This document shows positions 1 through 6,704 of a stretch of DNA of 64,000 nucleotides, piece by piece. Made by a program: the position numbers and the translations under genes. This stretch comes from Nitrosopumilus adriaticus (GTDB lineage Archaea; Thermoproteota; Nitrososphaeria; Nitrososphaerales; Nitrosopumilaceae). Under the pieces are notes generated by a model. That model had not been told where the DNA came from, ran no database searches, and saw only the letters and a program-made list of their open reading frames with translations. The stretch is taken from assembly GCF_000956175.1 (NCBI RefSeq), contig NZ_CP011070.1, positions 186,001 through 250,000 on the forward strand, read 5' to 3'. Within the stretch, counting starts at the first letter, position 1; the number at the start of each line of letters is the position of its first letter.

Positions 1-912
1 TATTTTGAAGTCTCCCTTAACATGTCCGTGCTCATGATCATGCTCATCCATCTCAAACTCTGATGGAATAGGAGTCATTTCAATTATGCTATTCCATCCC
101 TTATGGATAAATGTCTCCTCATACCATTCATGACCTTCTGGAAGACCATTAATTATCAAAAAGGCACCAATAACGATCAGCATCCATCCAGAAGCCCTTT
201 CAATTGATTCTCTTTTGAGGGTAAGGCTCTTTGTTGCATTGATTCCAATTACTGCAAGAACTGACATCAAAATCAAAGGAATTGCTCTTCCTACTCCATG
301 CACAACCCCTAATGATGCACCTACCTCTATACTTCCAGTCCCTGCAATGTAAATCAAAAGCCAATAAAATAATGGATTGGGACAACCAACTCCTGCATTT
401 CCAAGTAACAATCCCATGAAAAATGATTTTGTATATTCTCCACGATTCTGTATGAACTTTGGTGTTCCTGAATATGACGGCAGTCTAAGAGAAATTATTT
501 TTAGTTGAGATAAACCAAAAACAAAGGCTGCTATTCCTGCAATCAAAAACATTACAGTTGATGCTTGATCTAATGATGCACTCTGCCCAATTGCTGCAAT
601 TGCCATTCCATAAGCTGCTATTGTAATTGTTAGACCTACACCAAAAAGTAGTGCCATACTCAAACCTTTCTTGTAACCTTGACCCATACTTAGTGGAACA
701 ATAATGAAAACAAGGGGTAATGTACATGGTAGAACAATCATTGATAGACCTGCAACATATGCAATAACAATCCATGAAAGATATGTTGTATGCTCTTTTC
801 CTTCAATTGTAAAACTTGTTCCAAGCGAAAAAATTATTCCAAGAAAAATTAATGAAAATAAAATAAATGAAATAATTACCATTGATTTTTTTGCAATTAC
901 AACTGAAGACAT
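1..912 (-). CDS. CcdA/DsbD-family thiol-disulfide transporter (3' end cut by window)
   Basis: The minus strand is open without a stop from an ATG at 912 to the window edge (304 codons). It encodes an integral membrane protein with about six hydrophobic segments. Family hallmarks are a PCTLP motif near residue 62 at the start of one transmembrane helix and GCPNP near residue 177. CcdA/DsbD proteins pass electrons across the membrane to extracytoplasmic thioredoxin-like proteins. The C-terminal part is His/Glu/Asp-rich (EMDEHDHEHGH) and may bind metal. The TATA box ATACTTAA (934-941, read on the minus strand) predicts a leaderless mRNA at this ATG, and a palindromic operator lies 8 bp further upstream. 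The neighbour is a DsbA-like oxidoreductase, a likely partner. The family assignment is secure; the exact partner is inferred. Confidence 0.85.
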   Translation of the reverse strand, partial: MSSVVIAKKSMVIISFILFSLIFLGIIFSLGTSFTIEGKEHTTYLSWIVIAYVAGLSMIVLPCTLPLVFIIVPLSMGQGYKKGLSMALLFGVGLTITIAAYGMAIAAIGQSASLDQASTVMFLIAGIAAFVFGLSQLKIISLRLPSYSGTPKFIQNRGEYTKSFFMGLLLGNAGVGCPNPLFYWLLIYIAGTGSIEVGASLGVVHGVGRAIPLILMSVLAVIGINATKSLTLKRESIERASGWMLIVIGAFLIINGLPEGHEWYEETFIHKGWNSIIEMTPIPSEFEMDEHDHEHGHVKGDFKI

Positions 913-949
913 ACCTCATACTGTTTTATTTTGATACTTAATTAGTGGA

Positions 950-965
950 CTTTACAAATGTAAGG
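950..965. promoter_or_regulatory. Regulon palindrome, copy 1 (ccdA-like promoter)
   Basis: CTTTACAAATGTAAGG is an inverted repeat with centre AA. It ends exactly 8 bp upstream of the minus-strand TATA box (934-941) of the CcdA-like gene. Confidence 0.75.
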
Positions 966-989
966 CACTAATCAAATACCTGATTTTGA

Positions 990-1673
990 TTATGACATGG
1001 ATTCAATTACTTTCTCAAATACTGGATATGGCTGTGGTCCCACAATTTTCTCTTGAATGCCATCAGGGCCAACAATGAAAAATGTAGGAGTGCCTGTTAC
1101 TCCATTTTCCTGTGCCTCATTTGTGTTAAATTGCACACGTTTTTGATATTTTGCCGAATCTAGGCAATTTACAAACAAATCCATATCTAATCCTAAATTG
1201 TAGGCGTATCCTTTTAGGCTGTCTGAGTTTGCCCAGCCACTGTCAATTGATAATTGATTTGAATACAGAAATCCATGATAATCCCAGTATTTTTCTTGTT
1301 CTTCTGCACAGTAAGTTGCTATTGATGCAGGAACCGAATCTTTGCCTAAGAAAGCAATATCTACAAAAACCAGTTTTGCTTTTCCTGTTTCAATGTAATT
1401 AGTTACAATGTCGGGTTTTGTATTTAGAAACCATTTCTTACAATTAGGACATTGATAATCCCCAAATTCAATTATGGTGATTGGTGCATTAGAGGAACCC
1501 ATAATTGGTGAACCAAGCGAGGTATCAACAGTACCAATTTGTCTATTCATATCAAGATTGATGGATTCTGAATTTGTAGGTATTTGATAAAATAATACAA
1601 GTGTTACTAAAACAACTACAATACTTGCAGCAAATATAATTTGCTTAGGTTTGCTTTTCTTACTCTTTTTCAT
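990..1673 (-). CDS. DsbA-family thiol-disulfide oxidoreductase, membrane anchored
   Basis: The protein has 227 residues. A Lys-rich start and one N-terminal membrane segment (about 11-30) are followed by a thioredoxin-fold DsbA domain. The redox motif CPNC is at 75-78 and the cis-proline motif TPT at 195-197. Extra cysteines at 122 and 170 could form a structural disulfide. It should act outside the cytoplasmic membrane, oxidising or isomerising disulfides, with the neighbouring CcdA-like protein as probable electron partner. The TATA box (ATACTTAA, 1699-1706, minus strand) predicts transcription starting within a few bases of the ATG. A degenerate copy of the regulon palindrome lies 8 bp upstream of it. 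Confidence 0.88.
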   Translation of the reverse strand: MKKSKKSKPKQIIFAASIVVVLVTLVLFYQIPTNSESINLDMNRQIGTVDTSLGSPIMGSSNAPITIIEFGDYQCPNCKKWFLNTKPDIVTNYIETGKAKLVFVDIAFLGKDSVPASIATYCAEEQEKYWDYHGFLYSNQLSIDSGWANSDSLKGYAYNLGLDMDLFVNCLDSAKYQKRVQFNTNEAQENGVTGTPTFFIVGPDGIQEKIVGPQPYPVFEKVIESMS

Positions 1674-1714
1674 GTTTGCAATATTTTAAAAATTGAACAT
1701 ACTTAATCCCTGTA

Positions 1715-1730
1715 CTTTACAAATGACAAA
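1715..1730. promoter_or_regulatory. Regulon palindrome, copy 2 (dsbA-like promoter, one arm degenerate)
   Basis: CTTTACAAATGACAAA has a perfect left arm and a poor right arm. It sits 8 bp upstream of the minus-strand TATA box at 1699-1706. Confidence 0.6.
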
Positions 1731-1734
1731 GATA

Positions 1735-2196
1735 CTAGAACCTACTCTTTTCAACAGTAATTGTTCCTGTCATCCATGGATGTGGTTGGCAGTGATAAGG
1801 AATTACTTGCTCTTCAGTAAATAGAAATTCGTATGTATCACCTGGTTTTAATACACCTGTAGATCCAAAGTCTCCGCTATATCCGTCAGCTTGACGATGA
1901 TCAGGAGTTACAGTATGAGCAGTATCATCATTATTCTGCCAAATCACTTTGTTTGTGAATCCCAATAAAACAGTAGGTTTGTTTGGAACATAGTTTTCAT
2001 TTCCTTCAATTACAGCACCAGGAACAATTTCAATGATAAATTCATCTTCGGGATTCAAAATATGTTCAGACACAGATGGTTTTGCCAAAGATTCAGGAAG
2101 GTAAAATGATGTGTAAAACACTAAAGTTGCAGACATACCAATAATTAATGCAAGCATTCCTATTCCGTATGCATGACTAGATGTTGGAGTACCCAA
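1735..2196 (-). CDS. Membrane-anchored cupredoxin (plastocyanin-like type 1 copper protein)
   Basis: An N-terminal membrane anchor is followed by a cupredoxin domain. In numbering from a TTG at 2202, the type 1 copper ligands are His96 (in DTAHTV), Cys138, His141 and Met144 (in YHCQPHPWMTG). Such proteins shuttle electrons outside the membrane, and in ammonia oxidisers they replace cytochrome c. Two in-frame TTG codons (2202 and 2196) could start translation. The TATA box at 2218-2225 predicts transcription near 2195, so I prefer 2196 (153 residues). The gene lies within the copper/redox island and carries regulon palindrome copy 3. Confidence 0.88.
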   Translation of the reverse strand: MGTPTSSHAYGIGMLALIIGMSATLVFYTSFYLPESLAKPSVSEHILNPEDEFIIEIVPGAVIEGNENYVPNKPTVLLGFTNKVIWQNNDDTAHTVTPDHRQADGYSGDFGSTGVLKPGDTYEFLFTEEQVIPYHCQPHPWMTGTITVEKSRF

Positions 2197-2233
2197 TATC
2201 AAATTTGATGAATTTACATATTTAATGTAAATA

Positions 2234-2249
2234 CTTTACAATTGTAAAA
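2234..2249. promoter_or_regulatory. Regulon palindrome, copy 3 (cupredoxin promoter)
   Basis: CTTTACAATTGTAAAA is nearly perfect and is 8 bp upstream of the minus-strand TATA box (TTAAATAT, 2218-2225). Confidence 0.75.
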
Positions 2250-2271
2250 ATTATTTCCAATAATGATTTTT

Positions 2272-2287
2272 TCTTACAAATGTAAAC
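2272..2287. promoter_or_regulatory. Regulon palindrome, copy 4 (promoter of structured RNA candidate)
   Basis: TCTTACAAATGTAAAC is 8 bp upstream of a plus-strand TATA box TTAAGTAT (2296-2303), which is the same TATA sequence used by the ccdA-like and dsbA-like genes. The predicted start is near 2326. No protein gene follows on this strand. Confidence 0.7.
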
Positions 2288-2324
2288 TATATTCGTTAAG
2301 TATCTTTTTGATTTACACAATATA

Positions 2325-2440
2325 TGCTCGATAACTTTGAGTTCGATTCAACATGTTATTGAGCAAATAAATTTTGAAGGGATTTTTGATCCTTATCCTA
2401 GAAGGGATCTCCCTTCAAATCTATTTTCTTTAGATTTTAT
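2325..2440 (+). ncRNA. Candidate small structured RNA of the copper/redox regulon
   Basis: Two strong stem-loops follow the predicted transcription start. Hairpin 1 pairs TGCTCGATAAC (2325-2335) with GTTATTGAGCA (2355-2365) through 11 pairs including one G-U. Inside it is a 6-bp stem, TTGAGT with ATTCAA, that closes a TCG loop and also contains a G-U pair. Hairpin 2 pairs TTGAAGGGA (2374-2382) with TCCCTTCAA (2410-2418) and has an inner GATCC/GGATC stem. A T-rich tract (2421-2445) follows and could terminate transcription. The only ORF in the hairpins encodes five residues. Function unknown; this is an inference from structure and promoter placement. Confidence 0.5.
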
Positions 2441-2546
2441 CTTTGTAAAATACATGTCTTTAATATTTTTCAATTTATTGTTGACACATTTAGTTAAAGG
2501 CGGGATTAAGTGAAATTTTTGAAGTTACTGTAAACCGACTTCAGAA
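2441..2546. other. Intergenic remainder, nothing recognised
   Basis: AT-rich sequence between the structured RNA candidate and the end of the convergent zinc-ribbon gene. I see no ORF or further operator copy. Confidence 0.5.
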
Positions 2547-2768
2547 TTAATACCACACACAATTTCTTTCACTCTGAATTTCTTTTCTGGCCTTATTACC
2601 TCTAGGTGTGGTTCTTAGTTTTACACTACAGCAAGGACACCGGATACCGAGATATTTTAGAAATTCTTCACATACTGGACATCTCTTCTGTCCAATATTG
2701 TATCTGTGTTTACCTTTGTATCCTACAGCTTTGTATTTGATACATACTCCTTTACACACATTTGTCAT
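2547..2768 (-). CDS. Small zinc-ribbon protein, thaumarchaeal family
   Basis: The protein has 73 residues with Cys pairs CKGVC, CPVC and CPCC, enough for two zinc-binding knuckles, and a basic C-terminus. It is a short paralogue of the protein encoded at 58807-59295: both share the order CKG.C.(K/R)YKA, RY..GQ(K/R)RC, then CPCC and LRT.PR. Nucleic-acid binding is possible but unproven. A start at 2783 would add five residues. The TATA box at 2792-2799 predicts a leaderless mRNA at 2768, which matches the start of the paralogue, so 2768 is preferred. It shares a regulon palindrome with the divergent gene at 2881. Confidence 0.75.
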   Translation of the reverse strand: MTNVCKGVCIKYKAVGYKGKHRYNIGQKRCPVCEEFLKYLGIRCPCCSVKLRTTPRGNKARKEIQSERNCVWY

Positions 2769-2807
2769 CTTATTGTTCAACATTTTTGTAGATATTTAAC
2801 AACTGGA

Positions 2808-2823
2808 CTTTACAGTTGTAAGT
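2808..2823. promoter_or_regulatory. Regulon palindrome, copy 5 (shared divergent promoter)
   Basis: CTTTACAGTTGTAAGT has TATA-like boxes exactly 8 bp away on both sides: TTAAATAT (minus strand, 2792-2799) and TTGTATAA (plus strand, 2832-2839). It could therefore control both the zinc-ribbon gene and the His-rich secreted protein. Confidence 0.75.
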
Positions 2824-2880
2824 TTCTCTATTTGTATAAGATATGTTGAAAAATTAAAATGATACTGAAATAAAAAGAAA

Positions 2881-3102
2881 ATGTTGAAATCTCTTACAAT
2901 GTTTGGAATTTTGATTGTTTTTATTTTTGCAATGGGGATAGTTTCTTCAGCAGAGGCACATCCTCATGCAACCATAGATCTAATGGACTCTCATTCTCAT
3001 GAAATAGGAGATAAAGGACTCCAAGAAAATTTTCTAATACATAGATTTGAGCAAGTAGTATTTTCAATAGTTGATTTTGTTAATGGCATTTTATCTAGAT
3101 AG
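2881..3102 (+). CDS. Small secreted His-rich protein
   Basis: This 73-residue protein has a clear signal peptide (hydrophobic residues 4-22, cleavage expected after AEA) followed by HPHATIDLMDSHSHEIG. That stretch concentrates five histidines with acidic residues and could bind copper or zinc. The rest contains an amphipathic segment near the C-terminus. The predicted transcription start near 2862 leaves an 18-nt leader containing a four-codon mini-ORF at 2859. Position in the copper/redox island and control by palindrome copy 5 suggest a metal-handling role, but the family is not one I recognise. Confidence 0.65.
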   Translation: MLKSLTMFGILIVFIFAMGIVSSAEAHPHATIDLMDSHSHEIGDKGLQENFLIHRFEQVVFSIVDFVNGILSR

Positions 3103-3158
3103 AAATTATAAATTAAAAAACTTGGAAAGGGATGTTAATTATTTTATCTCATTATCAC

Positions 3159-3218
3159 CTACTTCCAAATACTTTTGAATTTTTTGTATCTCTTTACACT
3201 GGTCTGATATTTCAGCAT
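3159..3218 (-). other. Possible short transcript or 19-codon ORF under regulon palindrome copy 6
   Basis: On the minus strand a TATA box CTAAGTAT (3240-3247) lies 8 bp from palindrome copy 6, and the predicted start coincides with an ATG at 3218 that opens a 19-residue basic ORF. A different frame (3139 to about 3240) reads as a more protein-like peptide (NNAEISDQCKEIQKIQKYLE) but has no start codon. It may be a gene remnant, a leaderless micropeptide or a small RNA. Confidence 0.3.
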
Positions 3219-3255
3219 TGTTTGATTTAAGAGTATGATATACTTAGATTGGGAT

Positions 3256-3271
3256 CTTTACATTTGAAAAA
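3256..3271. promoter_or_regulatory. Regulon palindrome, copy 6 (one arm degenerate)
   Basis: CTTTACATTTGAAAAA is 8 bp from a minus-strand TATA box at 3240-3247. Confidence 0.5.
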
Positions 3272-3298
3272 GTTAGTTTGAGATTATTAAATTCAAGA

Positions 3299-3314
3299 CT
3301 TTACATTTGTAAAA
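3299..3314. promoter_or_regulatory. Regulon palindrome, copy 7 (before beta-propeller gene)
   Basis: CTTTACATTTGTAAAA is a near-perfect copy. On the plus strand the best TATA candidate for the following gene (TTTTATGT, 3328-3335) is 13 bp away rather than 8. On the minus strand a TATA-like TTAATAAT is 8 bp away. Confidence 0.65.
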
Positions 3315-3362
3315 TCATTCAAATGAATTTTATGTACATGTATTCACATTAAACTAGAATAA

Positions 3363-4322
3363 ATGAAATCTATGCTTGGTGTAACTATTGGAATAATTTT
3401 AATCGGTATTGTAGGAATGCTTTATTTGCAAAATAATTTAGATGAGAAGCCTGAAAAAATATTTTTTACATTACAAGGAGATAACACTGTAAATTCTATC
3501 CCGAATGAAAATAATTGGATTGCAGGTGAAAAAATGACATATGTTTCTGCAATCAAAAACGGTCTTTTGGTTCTTGCAACAAGTAGTGCAAATGATACTG
3601 TTTTTGCGTTTAATGGCGAAACAGGAGAAAGCATAGACACATTTCTAGTTGGGAAAACTCCAAAAGGTGTTAAAATCCGTCCTGATGGTAATTTTGCATT
3701 TGTTGCAAATGAAGGATCAGATTCTATTTCTGTAATTAATTTAATCTTGGGAAAAATTCACACTGAAATTCCTGTAGGTAAAACTCCTCATAACATAATT
3801 TTCAACCCTTCAAGTGATCTTGCATTTATAACATTACAGGGTGAAGATAAGATTGCAATTGTAGATGCTAAGAAATTTGAATTAATCTCAACAATACCTA
3901 TAGAAGGACTACCACATAATTTGGATATTTCTCCTAATGGCAAATTTCTTTATGTTACACGGATTGCAACAAACGATGTTGCAGTTGTAAATTTAGAAAA
4001 TCAACAAATCATTGCAGAAATTCCTGTTAGTGCGGGTCATCATGGAATAGATGTGTCCCCTAATGGTAATAGAGCATACGTTTCAGGAATTGCAAGTGAT
4101 GTTATCACAGTTATTGATACGCAGTCCTTTGATGTTATTGATCAAATTAAGGTGGGGAACGGCCCTCATGGTCTAAGAACTAATTATGATGGTTCTATAC
4201 TTTATGTTGCAGTATCACAAACAAATGAAATTGTAGAAATTAATACAGACACATTAGAAATTATAAATTCTATAAAAACAGGCAATGTCCCATTCTGGGT
4301 TGCAATACCAGGTAATCCATAA
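3363..4322 (+). CDS. YVTN-type beta-propeller protein, secreted or membrane anchored
   Basis: The protein has 319 residues: an N-terminal membrane segment or signal (about 5-23), then seven-bladed-type YVTN repeats (VNLE/VID....IPVG..PHG.D.SPNG...YV). A histidine recurs at the same point of successive blades (KTPHN, GLPHN, AGHHG, NGPHG), as in propellers that position a metal or heme at the top face. It is distantly reminiscent of NirF and cytochrome cd1 propellers, but no heme-binding motif is visible. An electron-transfer or scaffold role outside the membrane is inferred from its neighbours. Transcription probably starts within a few bases of the ATG. Confidence 0.8.
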   Translation: MKSMLGVTIGIILIGIVGMLYLQNNLDEKPEKIFFTLQGDNTVNSIPNENNWIAGEKMTYVSAIKNGLLVLATSSANDTVFAFNGETGESIDTFLVGKTPKGVKIRPDGNFAFVANEGSDSISVINLILGKIHTEIPVGKTPHNIIFNPSSDLAFITLQGEDKIAIVDAKKFELISTIPIEGLPHNLDISPNGKFLYVTRIATNDVAVVNLENQQIIAEIPVSAGHHGIDVSPNGNRAYVSGIASDVITVIDTQSFDVIDQIKVGNGPHGLRTNYDGSILYVAVSQTNEIVEINTDTLEIINSIKTGNVPFWVAIPGNP

Positions 4323-4458
4323 GAAAATAATTATGTGATGGAAGTAAATTTACACATTTAAAATTACTGTAGCACAGAACAAACCAAACTTGATTTAATG
4401 GTGAACATTAACAAATTTTCATTCAACAAGAAGCAATAAATGACAAAATTAATGATAA

Positions 4459-4474
4459 TTTAACGTTTGTAAAG
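4459..4474. promoter_or_regulatory. Regulon palindrome, copy 8 (left arm degenerate)
   Basis: TTTAACGTTTGTAAAG has an intact right arm. It is 8 bp upstream of the TATA box ATAAATAC (4483-4490), which itself is 23 nt before the TTG start at 4513. Confidence 0.6.
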
Positions 4475-4512
4475 TCTAGATAATAAATACAGAAATTCTC
4501 ATTACTAAACAA

Positions 4513-4884
4513 TTGGACGGATACAAAATCTTCTTTGTTGTACCTATTACAGTTATTGTTACAGTTCTTGTTTTTATCGGAGTTCCTTCTATAACATTAC
4601 TTGTATTCAGTCCTGATTATGATGTTAATGTGGATGCAAGAATTGATAAACAAAATTCCCCCATTATTGGACAAGTGTTAATACAAAACACTGGTTCTCA
4701 ACCACTCACAAATATTATAGTAGACTTTGGTGAGGGAGATATTCTGGATATTGGTACACTAGACAATTTACATAAAGTAATTCTCACTCCTCCTGCTGAT
4801 AATAAAATGGAATTTGTCACAGTATCAACAGATCAAACTGTCATTGTAAAAAAAACGTATAGAGAAGTTAAGATAACTGAATAG
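4513..4884 (+). CDS. Membrane-anchored small beta-domain protein (CARDB-like)
   Basis: The protein has 123 residues with a TTG start. One N-terminal membrane helix (about 5-33) is followed by a compact domain with the pattern of adhesion-type beta sandwiches (GQVLIQNTGSQPLTNIIVDFG...). There are no cysteine or histidine clusters. The TTG is supported by a TATA box ending 23 nt upstream and by regulon palindrome copy 8. Function unknown; location outside the membrane is expected. Confidence 0.6.
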   Translation: MDGYKIFFVVPITVIVTVLVFIGVPSITLLVFSPDYDVNVDARIDKQNSPIIGQVLIQNTGSQPLTNIIVDFGEGDILDIGTLDNLHKVILTPPADNKMEFVTVSTDQTVIVKKTYREVKITE

Positions 4885-5020
4885 ATTTGAGTTTAAAAAT
4901 TTCACACCTATTTACATCTCATTTTATCCCCAATAATGGTTCAAACCTCTAAGAATTCAGAACCGAGAATTTTATACTGAATATGACTAGATAATCTGTA
5001 GGTTCTACTTTTACTGTTCT

Positions 5021-5128
5021 TTATGTAAAAGGCGTCTCAATTATTCCTCTTTGAACTAGAACCATTAATGCAACAGGTATTCCAACACCAATCAATATTC
5101 CTGCTAAAATCAAATAATCTTTATCCAT
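5021..5128 (-). CDS. 35-residue single-pass membrane protein
   Basis: A short ORF on the minus strand runs from the ATG at 5128 to a TAA at 5021-5023. It begins MDKDY, continues as a hydrophobic helix (about residues 6-25), and ends QRGIIETPFT. The composition is that of a genuine small membrane protein. A TATA-like TAATAACT (5155-5162) lies 8 bp from regulon palindrome copy 9, and transcription is predicted a few bases before the ATG. It may be a small subunit or a stress peptide of the redox island. The remaining part of the gap (4885-5020) shows nothing else. Confidence 0.6.
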   Translation of the reverse strand: MDKDYLILAGILIGVGIPVALMVLVQRGIIETPFT

Positions 5129-5170
5129 ACTATGTTGACAATTATATTTTCATCAGTTATTAGTTTATAT

Positions 5171-5186
5171 CTTTACAATTATAAAA
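5171..5186. promoter_or_regulatory. Regulon palindrome, copy 9
   Basis: CTTTACAATTATAAAA lies in the divergent gap between the 35-residue membrane protein and the secreted protein at 5254. Spacing to a TATA-like box (8 bp) fits the minus-strand gene. Confidence 0.65.
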
Positions 5187-5253
5187 TCATATGACTCAAT
5201 TAGAGAGTCTGTTTCTACAACAAAATTATATTGATAATTTTTTAAATAAAATT

Positions 5254-5958
5254 ATGAAAATATTTTGGATGATGATCCCATTGATCTTCTTTGTAATCCT
5301 TGATATTGAGAAGTCATTTGCTGAAGATTCTTCATTCCATGAAGAGTGTATCAGTATGAATAACACAAAAAATATTTTATGTAATGAAACGTTTAGACCT
5401 CAATCAATGGAAGTGTTTAGTGTTGTAGACAGTTCTGTTGGAATTTTTGAAGACCCAGATTCTAAATTATTAGTTGTAGATTTGGGAACCTTTTATGGAA
5501 TAGGAGGAAATGGGACAATCCCCGATATCATCAATGTATACCGAGATAATATTCTGTGGAAAACTACTACTAAAGAAACAGGCATAGCTCCTTCAACTTC
5601 TCATAGTGAATGGCAACTTCCACAAACCTTCTTTTTTAATGAGCTCCCAGGAAAATACAAACTTGTTCTAATTACAAATAACACTGAAACATTTGTTTAT
5701 GAGTTCCTAGTAATGCAAATCACAGACAAATTTGACAAAAATGATGTGGATACAAACATGAACGATAATTTTGTAGATGATGGCTCTTTTGATACTAGAC
5801 TGTCTCCACTAAAACAAATTACAAATGGTGTGCCTACAAAGGATGTCATTTGCAATGAAGATATGCAATTAGTGTTTAAAATCACAAATGGTAATCCTGC
5901 TTGTGTAACTTCTACATCTGTAGAAAAATTAATTGAACGTGGTTGGGCCAAATTTTAA
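5254..5958 (+). CDS. Secreted protein of unknown function
   Basis: The protein has 234 residues from the ATG at 5254. It has a signal peptide (about 1-22, ending KSFAED) and then a beta-rich region that mentions no known motif to me. The C-terminal part (KDVICNEDMQLVFKITNGNPACVTSTSVEKLIERGWA) is typical of the ends of thaumarchaeal secreted proteins, with two cysteines that could pair. An upstream in-frame ATG at 5191 would overlap the operator region and lacks a TATA box. The TATA at 5224-5231 supports 5254. Function not assigned. Confidence 0.65.
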   Translation: MKIFWMMIPLIFFVILDIEKSFAEDSSFHEECISMNNTKNILCNETFRPQSMEVFSVVDSSVGIFEDPDSKLLVVDLGTFYGIGGNGTIPDIINVYRDNILWKTTTKETGIAPSTSHSEWQLPQTFFFNELPGKYKLVLITNNTETFVYEFLVMQITDKFDKNDVDTNMNDNFVDDGSFDTRLSPLKQITNGVPTKDVICNEDMQLVFKITNGNPACVTSTSVEKLIERGWAKF

Positions 5959-6007
5959 ATTATTTAATTAAACTCCAATTTTTGAATTTTTTTCTGACTC
6001 TATTTTC

Positions 6008-6023
6008 CTTTACAATTGTAAAG
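6008..6023. promoter_or_regulatory. Regulon palindrome, copy 10 (perfect)
   Basis: CTTTACAATTGTAAAG is a perfect 16-bp palindrome. It is 8 bp upstream of the TATA box TTTAATAC (6032-6039) that serves the Met-rich protein and multicopper oxidase genes. Confidence 0.8.
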
Positions 6024-6063
6024 TACCCTTTTTTAATACACCATATTCCTAACTAAATGTTAC

Positions 6064-6666
6064 ATGGTTAGCCAAAATTTGTGGATAGGAATCACTGTTG
6101 GAGTGTTTTTTGTAGGATTGTTTATGGGATTTGGGGTTTTTTCAGGTACCATGACTGTTGGAAATATGCCAATGCAAAACCAAATGATGAATGATCCTCA
6201 ATCCATGAATCAATGGATGGGAAAAATGATGAATGATCCTCAAACAATGAACCAAGTACATGATATGATGCTTAATGATCCTCTACACATGGAACAGATG
6301 ATGGGACCTATGATGGATAGAATGATGAATGATCCTAAACTACAACAACAAATGATGGGAATGATGATGCAAAATCAAGGCATGATGAATTCTATGATGA
6401 ATCAAGACATGATGATGAATCAAGACATGATGATGAATCAAGACATGATGATGAATCAAGACATGATGATGAATCAAGACATGATGAATCAAATTATGAC
6501 TGATCCCCAAAAACGAGAACAGATGATGTCTATGATGAAAGAACATGTGAAAGATATGGATGAACTACTATCTTCAAACTTGTCTGATAGTGAATTTGCT
6601 GCACAAATCTCACAATTAATGCATCAACACATGTCAGACATGCAAGAATTGATGCAAATGCCATGA
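6064..6666 (+). CDS. Membrane-anchored methionine-rich protein, likely copper binding
   Basis: The protein has 200 residues: an N-terminal membrane helix (about 6-28), then a region with dozens of methionines, Asn-Asp-Pro repeats, and five exact MNQDMM units (residues 112-141). Methionine clusters bind Cu(I) in periplasmic copper proteins such as CueO and CusF. The C-terminal 50 residues are helical. It is paralogous to the N-terminal half of the cupredoxin fusion at 56483-57280, beginning with the same MVSQ..WI. It precedes the multicopper oxidase by 38 bp and shares its promoter, which suggests Cu(I) delivery to that oxidase. The copper role is inferred from composition and context. Confidence 0.75.
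   Translation: MVSQNLWIGITVGVFFVGLFMGFGVFSGTMTVGNMPMQNQMMNDPQSMNQWMGKMMNDPQTMNQVHDMMLNDPLHMEQMMGPMMDRMMNDPKLQQQMMGMMMQNQGMMNSMMNQDMMMNQDMMMNQDMMMNQDMMMNQDMMNQIMTDPQKREQMMSMMKEHVKDMDELLSSNLSDSEFAAQISQLMHQHMSDMQELMQMP
6397..6486 (+). repeat. Five tandem 18-bp units encoding MNQDMM
   Basis: The unit ATGAATCAAGACATGATG is repeated five times in register. The near-identity at DNA level suggests recent expansion and possible copy-number variation between strains. Confidence 0.85.
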
Positions 6667-6704
6667 TCTAAGACTTGAAATACTGTTAAAATCATTTTAA
6701 AAAA

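Noticed and set aside
2341-2350. GTTCGATTC resembling a tRNA T-loop
   Set aside because: No acceptor, D or anticodon arms surround it; it forms the loop of another hairpin.
4347-4362. Weak palindrome-like TTTACACATTTAAA
   Set aside because: Spacer and arms deviate, and no promoter element is suitably placed.
5001-5062. GGTTCTA/TAGAACC inverted repeat
   Set aside because: Lies across the coding region of the 35-residue protein with a long loop; probably chance.
6340-6546. His-rich ORF opposite the Met-rich gene
   Set aside because: It is the antisense reading of ATG-rich codons and has no promoter or conservation argument.
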